A program made the translations under genes and the position numbers. From contig QIAR01000136.1 in assembly GCA_003225595.1 (NCBI GenBank), forward strand, positions 1 to 8,031: a stretch of DNA of 8,031 nucleotides. Direction: 5' to 3'. The notes below the pieces were generated by a model, which saw nothing but the letters and a program-made list of their open reading frames with translations, was not told the origin of the DNA and made no database searches. Position 1 is the stretch's first letter; each line of letters begins with the position of its first letter. Below, piece after piece: positions 1 through 4,168 of this stretch. The DNA comes from Acidobacteriota bacterium (GTDB lineage Bacteria; Acidobacteriota; Terriglobia; Terriglobales; Acidobacteriaceae).

Positions 1-1311
1 ACCAATCGCATCCCCGAGATTTCCGACTCCATTGTCGAAATCGATCGCGCCATGCGGCTGGGCTTCAACTGGGAACTGGGGCCCTTCGAACTGTGGGACG
101 CCGCGAGTGTCGAACCCACCGTCGCACGCCTGAAGAAGGAAAACCGCGCTGTCGCCGTCAATGTCGAGAAGCTGCTCGCTTCCGGCAAAAAATCATGGTA
201 CACGGACGATCCGGGAAGTGCAGCTGGCCGAGCTTACTTTGATCTCGCGAGCTCCAGCTACAAGCCGGTGGAGGTGCCGTCGGGCGTGTGGTCGGTCGAA
301 GTCGCAAAGAAATCAAACGGCGTGGTCAAGAAAACCGCGGGAGCATCGCTGGTTGATCTCGGCGATGGCGTGGGCTGCATTGAATTCCACTCCAAGATGA
401 ACACGATCGGCACCGACATCGTGCAGCTCATCTCGCAGAGTCTAAAACCTGGTGGTCCGGGGGACAACTTCGACGCGTTTGTGATTACGAATGATGCGGC
501 GAATTTTTCTGTTGGCGCTAACCTGATGCTGCTGCTCATGTCCATTCAGGAAGAAGAATGGGATGACGTTAACCTCGCGGTCCGAACCTTCCAGGGCATG
601 ACGCAAGCCATCAAGTTCTCGCCGAAACCTGTGGTGGTCGCGCCTTTCGGGCTAACCCTCGGCGGTGGCACGGAGATCTCGCTGCACGCGCCCGCCCGCC
701 AGCCCCATGCCGAGCTTTACATAGGACTGGTCGAAGTCGGAGTCGGTCTCCTCCCCGGCGCAGGTGGATGTAAAGAGATGCTACTGCGCGCCATCGACAG
801 CGCGTCTTCGATTAGACCGGATGGCAGAGGAGAATCGGTCGAACTGATGGAAGCCATGAAGAAAACTTTCGAGACCATCGCCACCGCGAAGGTGGCAACC
901 TCGGCGCACGAAGCCCGCGGCCTCGGCTTCCTCTCTGACAGCGACAGCATCACCATGAACCGCGAGCGCCTGTTGGCCGATGCTAAAGCCCGCGCCCTCG
1001 AACTGGTCCGCGGCTACGAGCCTGCCGTGCCGCGCACCGACATCCCCGCGCCCGGCGAGAACATTCTGGCTGCGCTCAAGCTGGGCGTCCACCTCATGCG
1101 TCAGGGCGATTACATCACCGAGTACGAGGTGAAGCTGGCCACCAAAATCGCCGAGGTCCTCTGCGGCGGGAACGTGACCGCGGGCACGCCGATCAGCGAG
1201 CAGTACGTGCTCGACCTGGAGCGCGAGGGGTTCAAATCGCTGTGTGGAGAGAAGAAGACGCAGGAGCGGATTCAGTACACGCTGAAGACGGGGAAGACGC
1301 TAAGGAATTGA
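1..1311 (+). CDS. 3-hydroxyacyl-CoA dehydrogenase / enoyl-CoA hydratase (FadN-type), 5'-truncated by window edge
   Basis: This is the C-terminal 436 residues of a bifunctional fatty-acid beta-oxidation enzyme. The frame is open from base 1, and the first ATG at 52 is internal. It opens inside the second dehydrogenase C-terminal domain (RAMRLGFNWELGPFELWDA, bases 46-102). A crotonase domain follows from about base 320 to 960, with oxyanion-hole segments NFSVGANL (502-525) and GLTLGGGTEIS (649-681) and the segment VEVGVGLLPGAGG (730-768). The two glutamates that act in enoyl-CoA hydratases are present (GGGTE and VEVG). The tail ending KTQERIQYTLKTGKTLRN is also typical of the family. In this family the order is dehydrogenase first, hydratase second, the reverse of E. 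coli FadB; full proteins run about 800 residues, so roughly 360 are missing upstream. It is expected to be cytosolic, hydrating enoyl-CoA and oxidising 3-hydroxyacyl-CoA with NAD. The thiolase that usually accompanies it is not in the window. Family assignment is firm; chain-length preference cannot be seen. Confidence 0.93.
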   Translation, partial: TNRIPEISDSIVEIDRAMRLGFNWELGPFELWDAASVEPTVARLKKENRAVAVNVEKLLASGKKSWYTDDPGSAAGRAYFDLASSSYKPVEVPSGVWSVEVAKKSNGVVKKTAGASLVDLGDGVGCIEFHSKMNTIGTDIVQLISQSLKPGGPGDNFDAFVITNDAANFSVGANLMLLLMSIQEEEWDDVNLAVRTFQGMTQAIKFSPKPVVVAPFGLTLGGGTEISLHAPARQPHAELYIGLVEVGVGLLPGAGGCKEMLLRAIDSASSIRPDGRGESVELMEAMKKTFETIATAKVATSAHEARGLGFLSDSDSITMNRERLLADAKARALELVRGYEPAVPRTDIPAPGENILAALKLGVHLMRQGDYITEYEVKLATKIAEVLCGGNVTAGTPISEQYVLDLEREGFKSLCGEKKTQERIQYTLKTGKTLRN

Positions 1312-1312
1312 A

Positions 1313-1340
1313 GATTGCCGATTTTCGATTGACGATTCTG
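1313..1340. repeat. Four 7-bp GATTNNN direct repeats
   Basis: Immediately after the stop codon of the beta-oxidation gene, GATTGCC, GATTTTC, GATTGAC and GATTCTG follow each other without gaps. A GATT-phased heptad of this sort resembles small dispersed intergenic repeats in this kind of genome. No function is evident. Confidence 0.5.
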
Positions 1341-1372
1341 GACCCATAGGCCGACAACCCAAACCGTGAAAG

Positions 1373-1386
1373 GTTCCGCATGGAAC
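1373..1386. promoter_or_regulatory. Degenerate parS-like site
   Basis: GTTCCGCATGGAAC differs from the 14-bp core of the site at 1407-1422 by two central bases (ACGT becomes GCAT), which breaks dyad symmetry at the centre but keeps both GTTCC/GGAAC arms. The two centres lie 35 bp apart. It may be a weak or decayed second ParB site; the arms alone are weak evidence. Confidence 0.35.
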
Positions 1387-1406
1387 ACTCACGCAAATCG
1401 GCGCAG

Positions 1407-1422
1407 TGTTCCACGTGGAACA
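1407..1422. promoter_or_regulatory. parS: Candidate chromosomal parS (ParB-binding) site
   Basis: TGTTCCACGTGGAACA is a perfect 16-bp palindrome. It is the parS variant known from Pseudomonas and differs from the Bacillus form TGTTTCACGTGAAACA at one symmetric position per arm. It lies in a non-coding gap between two genes. Known parS sites load ParB near the replication origin to drive chromosome segregation. Neither parA nor parB is in the window, so the function rests on the sequence match alone. A chance perfect 16-bp match of this kind in 8 kb is very unlikely. Confidence 0.75.
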
Positions 1423-1453
1423 TATTGTCACTGCGATATTGTACATACATGAT

Positions 1454-1470
1454 TTCGAACTGCTGTTTCC
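1454..1470. repeat. 17-bp repeat, copy 1 (matches 7825-7841)
   Basis: TTCGAACTGCTGTTTCC occurs identically here and at 7825-7841 in the same orientation. It resembles one end of the dispersed GGAAACAGCAG-type repeat. The flanks do not match, so only this short block is shared. Confidence 0.5.
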
Positions 1471-1560
1471 CCGGCAGATCAAGGACTACTCCGCCGAACG
1501 CGCGTTGCGACAGGAGGCCCCACATCTGCCGTGGGTTAATCGAGAACCGGCTGAGTAAGA

Positions 1561-1612
1561 CCGACGACGCCCCATTTTTCGCGTTTACGCGAAGCACGGG
1601 GCAGCCGGTCGG
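1561..1612. terminator. Long imperfect hairpin downstream of the minus-strand gene pair
   Basis: CCGAC (1561-1565) pairs with GTCGG (1608-1612), GCCCC (1569-1573) with GGGGC (1598-1602), and TTCGCG (1578-1583) with CGCGAA (1588-1593) around a TTTA loop. It starts 25 bases past the stop of the secreted-protein gene in the minus direction, as a transcript-end structure would. There is no clean U-tract after it, so an intrinsic terminator is possible but unproven. It could equally be an RNA-stability element. Confidence 0.4.
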
Positions 1613-1636
1613 CCATCTGGAATCAGCCAAGTCATA

Positions 1637-2521
1637 CTACAGATCACACGGCTGCTCACGTGACCAGTTCTCATTCCACTCACCAACCACGTCATAGCCG
1701 GAAAATACAGCTACCCTGGGGCGACTGGGAATCGGGCTCGGGCACCCCACTTGTTTGTAAATAAACCGCAAAGAATTCAAGGAAAACGAGTTGCAGAACT
1801 GCCCGAAGTGGGGATCGCATATGTCGCTCGCTTCTCCCGTTCCGGCGAGACTATTTGCAATTGAGCTGCTCATTGAAACTCTTCCAATATGCGAATAAGT
1901 TCTCCCTTGCCAACTGCCGTTGCCGAACCAGGCTGTCGTGTACGGTGGTGATCCCTCTCTCGGGGTGTCAGTTCCCGGTGTGCGGAGGACACAACGCAAC
2001 CCATACCCCTGCTGTCCTGCAACGCTCCTAACCTTATATTGAACAAAGTAAGGTCCGCACGTAGTCGGTCGCTGCAAAGGCGTGTAGTTCACACCATCAG
2101 GCCGCACACGCCATTGTGCGTTCCAGGCTCCCGTCACCCTTATGTTGCTCGGATTTGGCCAGTCCCCTTCGATGACCTGGAAAATCAGGCCAGTGACGTT
2201 GTTGCTGATGTCTTCCCCATTTCCAGTGATATCGCCTGCTCTGCCGGTCGTACCAATGTCTGAACCGCCCCGAAAGGCAATTCCGACATGGCGATATTTC
2301 CGCTGCTGCCACTGCCCTTCCCCGTACCACACGAAAAGCTCCGCACCAGACGGGTAATATCTGAGGCAGCGCACACCTGGTGCAGGATTGTTGTACGCGT
2401 CATAGACGACGTATGTGAGAAGATCACCCCCGCATCTGAAATACTGAGACCGTGCCGGGGTGGCGAACGGCCCTGCGGCTAAAAAGCCGATCATTGTTGC
2501 TGTGATTGCGAGTCGCTTCAT
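1637..2521 (-). CDS. Exported protein with two cysteine-paired repeats, function unknown
   Basis: I do not recognise a named family in this 294-residue protein. The ATG at 2521 is chosen because AAGGAGG stands just upstream (on the minus strand) and the product then begins MKRLAITATMIGFLAAGPFA, a clear Sec signal peptide with likely cleavage after PARS (residue 25). A longer in-frame start at 2608 would bury that signal. The mature part has two diverged repeats offset by 125 residues. Each opens with a cysteine pair 22 residues apart (C30/C52 and C155/C177), then has a tryptophan/glycine-rich block (GQWQQRKYRHVG and GSWQGRTYSHIG, residues 69-80 and 202-213), and ends in GAWNAQW or GEWNENW. 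Repeat 2 carries a cysteine-containing insert. Disulfides and a periplasmic or extracellular location are inferred. It lies 83 bases after the tandem-repeat gene on the same strand, probably the second gene of that transcript. Confidence 0.75.
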   Translation of the reverse strand: MKRLAITATMIGFLAAGPFATPARSQYFRCGGDLLTYVVYDAYNNPAPGVRCLRYYPSGAELFVWYGEGQWQQRKYRHVGIAFRGGSDIGTTGRAGDITGNGEDISNNVTGLIFQVIEGDWPNPSNIRVTGAWNAQWRVRPDGVNYTPLQRPTTCGPYFVQYKVRSVAGQQGYGLRCVLRTPGTDTPREGSPPYTTAWFGNGSWQGRTYSHIGRVSMSSSIANSLAGTGEASDICDPHFGQFCNSFSLNSLRFIYKQVGCPSPIPSRPRVAVFSGYDVVGEWNENWSREQPCDL

Positions 2522-2579
2522 GTTCTCCTCCTTAGCCCAGACCAGTTGAATTCGTTCGGGCTTCACAAGGGAAAGCGTT

Positions 2580-2599
2580 GGCGGGGCGAGAACCCCGCC
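2580..2599 (-). terminator. Perfect GC-rich hairpin between the two minus-strand genes
   Basis: GGCGGGG (2580-2586) and CCCCGCC (2593-2599) form a 7-bp perfect stem with a 6-base loop, starting 5 bases past the stop codon of the tandem-repeat gene and about 58 bases before the start of the next gene. No U-run follows on the minus strand. Partial termination, or a processing or stability stem that sets different expression of the two genes, would fit. Confidence 0.45.
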
Positions 2600-2604
2600 A
2601 CCTG

Positions 2605-3240
2605 TCAATTTCGTATGACCTCGAAGAACAGCTGATAGCGTCCGTCTTGCTTGATGCGGACGTCTTGTCGTTGGACACCCTGATCACCTAGAGAGTCTGG
2701 AATGGCTGTGTCACCTGCGGGATCACTATCTTCTTTGAAAGTAACGAAGGCTTGTCCATCGAAATCAAAATTGAAGTCGCTGAGGTCATGGAATTGACCT
2801 TTATCGATCGGGAACACCCCACCTGCGGAAAGACCGTTGACGAAGATTTCTATGTCATCGCCGAACGAGGTGGCAGGTTCATTGCAAAGTAAACTTCGGA
2901 GAAGCAGTCTGTTCCTGAAGGCAATGGGTTTTGCCGGGACGACCTCGAAGAAGAGTTTGTAACGTCCGTCGTCCTTGATTGTCACATCTCGTTGCTGAAC
3001 ACCCTGGCCTCCCAGGGATTCCTCGATGGTGGTCTGACCTGCTGGATCGGTATCTTCTTCGAAAGTAACAAAGGCTTGTCCATCGAAATCGAAATCGAAC
3101 TCACTAAGATCACGGAATTGACCTTGGTCGATCGGGAACTCCCCGCCTGCAGACAAACCGTTGACAAAGACCCCTATATCGTCGCCAAACGAAGTAGCAG
3201 GTTCGAGGCAAAGCAAGCTCCTGAGTAGTAATTTAGCCAT
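2605..3240 (-). CDS. Tandem-duplicated 2 x 100-residue protein, function unknown
   Basis: This 211-residue protein has no recognised name. The ATG at 3240 is chosen because GGAGG lies 7 bases before it; the open frame extends 40 codons further without such a site. Residues 4-103 and 112-211 are two copies of one domain with 77 of 100 identical positions, joined by KPIAFRNR. Each copy begins LLLRSLLC, has VNGLSAGG and DFDGQAFVTF, and ends DGRYKLFFEV or DGRYQLFFEV. The hydrophobic start looks like a signal peptide but recurs inside the protein as the start of copy 2, so it is part of the domain and export is doubtful. Alternating polar and hydrophobic residues suggest a beta-rich fold. DFDFDG in each copy resembles a calcium loop, but the rest of an EF-hand is absent. 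It is the first gene of a minus-strand pair, divergent from the sigma-factor operon. Confidence 0.75.
   Translation of the reverse strand: MAKLLLRSLLCLEPATSFGDDIGVFVNGLSAGGEFPIDQGQFRDLSEFDFDFDGQAFVTFEEDTDPAGQTTIEESLGGQGVQQRDVTIKDDGRYKLFFEVVPAKPIAFRNRLLLRSLLCNEPATSFGDDIEIFVNGLSAGGVFPIDKGQFHDLSDFNFDFDGQAFVTFKEDSDPAGDTAIPDSLGDQGVQRQDVRIKQDGRYQLFFEVIRN
2608..2907 (-). repeat. Intragenic 324-bp-period duplication, copy 2
   Basis: The DNA encoding residues 112-211 is a direct copy of 2932-3231. Similarity is visible at base level: GAAAGTAAC followed by AAGGCTTGTCCATCGAAATC appears in both. The duplication is therefore relatively recent or kept alike by recombination. Confidence 0.85.
2932..3231 (-). 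repeat. Intragenic 324-bp-period duplication, copy 1
   Basis: The DNA encoding residues 4-103 of the tandem-repeat protein is the partner of 2608-2907. The unit comprises 100 codons, and a linker of 8 codons separates the two copies. Confidence 0.85.
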
Positions 3241-3398
3241 ACGATGGCCTCCTTCTATTGGTTTTCTGGAGCGACTCATCACGCCTGCTCCGTTAAAGGC
3301 AAGGATCTGAGTGTCGTGCTCCCATACTGGAAAGCGGCAGTAGGCCGAAAATCCCGCCACTCGCGGCAGAACTGGCCGGCTTTGCCTCTCTAAATCGT

Positions 3399-3425
3399 TT
3401 TACTTTCATGAGAATCAGCTATAAT
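3399..3425 (+). promoter_or_regulatory. Candidate promoter of the sigma/kinase operon
   Basis: A perfect TATAAT stands at 3420-3425, with a weak -35 candidate TTTACT at 3399-3404 (spacing 15, short). Transcription would begin near 3432, about 20 bases before the GTG at 3453. The -10 is convincing on sequence and the -35 is not; an activator or another sigma factor may be involved. Confidence 0.45.
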
Positions 3426-3452
3426 CGGCCAACTCTGAACGCGGGGGCGACC

Positions 3453-4043
3453 GTGGCCACCGGCCCTGGCGAAATCACACAGCTACTGCAGCAATGGCGG
3501 AAGGGAGATCAGTGTGCCGAGTCCAGACTTTTCGAATTGCTGATGCCGGACTTGCGCAAGATTGCCGGGCGCTGCTTTCGTGGTGAGCGGCCAGGGCATA
3601 CGCTGCAGCCAACGGCACTGGTAAACGAGGCCTTCCTTCGGCTAGCGGCGGCAAAGAATATTGAATGGCGGGACCGAGGTCATTTCTTCGCGATAGCTGC
3701 CAGAGTCATGCGCCGCTGTCTGATCGACCACGCCCGCTCCCGGCCAAGTGTCAATTTTTTGCCCTTGGAAGGGCTTCCGGAGCGTGTTCTCGGTAATTAC
3801 ACGCCATTGGAATTAGCAATTGCTGTCGATGCCTTGCTCGATGAGCTTGAAAGGGAGTCGCACCAGAGGCGCGCGGTTGTGGAGCTGAAGTTTTTCCTAG
3901 GCCTGACTGATACAGAAGCGGCCGAGGCGCTGAACCTCACCTTACATACTCTGCAGCGCGAATGGTATCGGGCACGGCGATGGTTGTATGAGCGACTGAC
4001 TACGGAGACATGGAAAGCAGCACGGAACGTGATCACCGCGTAA
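3453..4043 (+). CDS. ECF-type RNA polymerase sigma factor (TIGR02999-like)
   Basis: This 196-residue sigma factor matches the ECF group common in Acidobacteria and Planctomycetes (Sigma70_ECF). Residues 5-19 (PGEITQLLQQWRKGD) are the usual N-terminus. Region 2 spans about 24-97, with RPGHTLQPTALVNEAFLRL (46-64) and FFAIAARVMRRCLIDHARS (78-96). Region 4 spans about 127-181, with a helix-turn-helix at GLTDTEAAEALNLTLHTLQR (150-169). The GTG at 3453 is preferred over the ATG at 3408: a G-rich ribosome-binding stretch (GGGGG, 3443-3447) precedes it, the family N-terminus begins there, and a TATAAT box overlaps the longer reading. The ATG has no Shine-Dalgarno. The 3' end overlaps the reconstructed kinase start (ATG 4010) by 34 bases, so the two are probably translationally coupled. 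No anti-sigma factor is adjacent; control by the partner kinase is inferred from such pairs. Confidence 0.9.
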   Translation: MATGPGEITQLLQQWRKGDQCAESRLFELLMPDLRKIAGRCFRGERPGHTLQPTALVNEAFLRLAAAKNIEWRDRGHFFAIAARVMRRCLIDHARSRPSVNFLPLEGLPERVLGNYTPLELAIAVDALLDELERESHQRRAVVELKFFLGLTDTEAAEALNLTLHTLQREWYRARRWLYERLTTETWKAARNVITA

Positions 4044-4168
4044 TGACAATTCTCGCGAAGGCCCTGCGTCAGCCACCGGCTGAGCGCGAATCCTACGTGC
4101 GACTTGCCTGCGAGAACGACACCGATCTGCGGCAAGAGGTTGCTGAAACCGTGGCTTGGGAAGAGCGG
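4010..4168 (+). pseudogene. Out-of-frame N-terminal segment of the downstream kinase
   Basis: From ATG 4010 the frame reads MESSTERDHRVMTILAKALR, then QPPAERESYVRLACENDTD and LRQEVAETVAWEER. This is the standard N-terminal module of acidobacterial sigma-linked kinases (pattern PPAER...LAC..D..LR.EV). The frame then leaves the gene, while the next expected residues (GNFLLQPMVAF) continue one frame back from about 4168. Restoring one base after 4168, for example A to give CGG ATG GGC, would join them into one protein starting at 4010. An upstream GGAG (4004-4007) supports this start. Either a real single-base loss or a sequencing error explains it. An alternative in-frame ATG at 4043 overlaps the sigma stop as TAATG. 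Confidence 0.7.

Noticed and set aside
1232..1630. 132-residue minus-strand open frame containing MFHVEH
   Set aside because: MFHVEH is the translation of the parS palindrome; the frame overlaps the beta-oxidation gene and intergenic repeats.
2522..2608. 29-residue N-terminal extension of the exported protein (start at 2608)
   Set aside because: It would place the signal peptide internally and cover the intergenic hairpin; the ATG at 2521 has a strong ribosome-binding site.
2605..3240. EF-hand calcium-binding protein
   Set aside because: DFDFDG matches the first half of the loop, but the position-12 acidic residue is missing and the surroundings look like beta strands, not helices.
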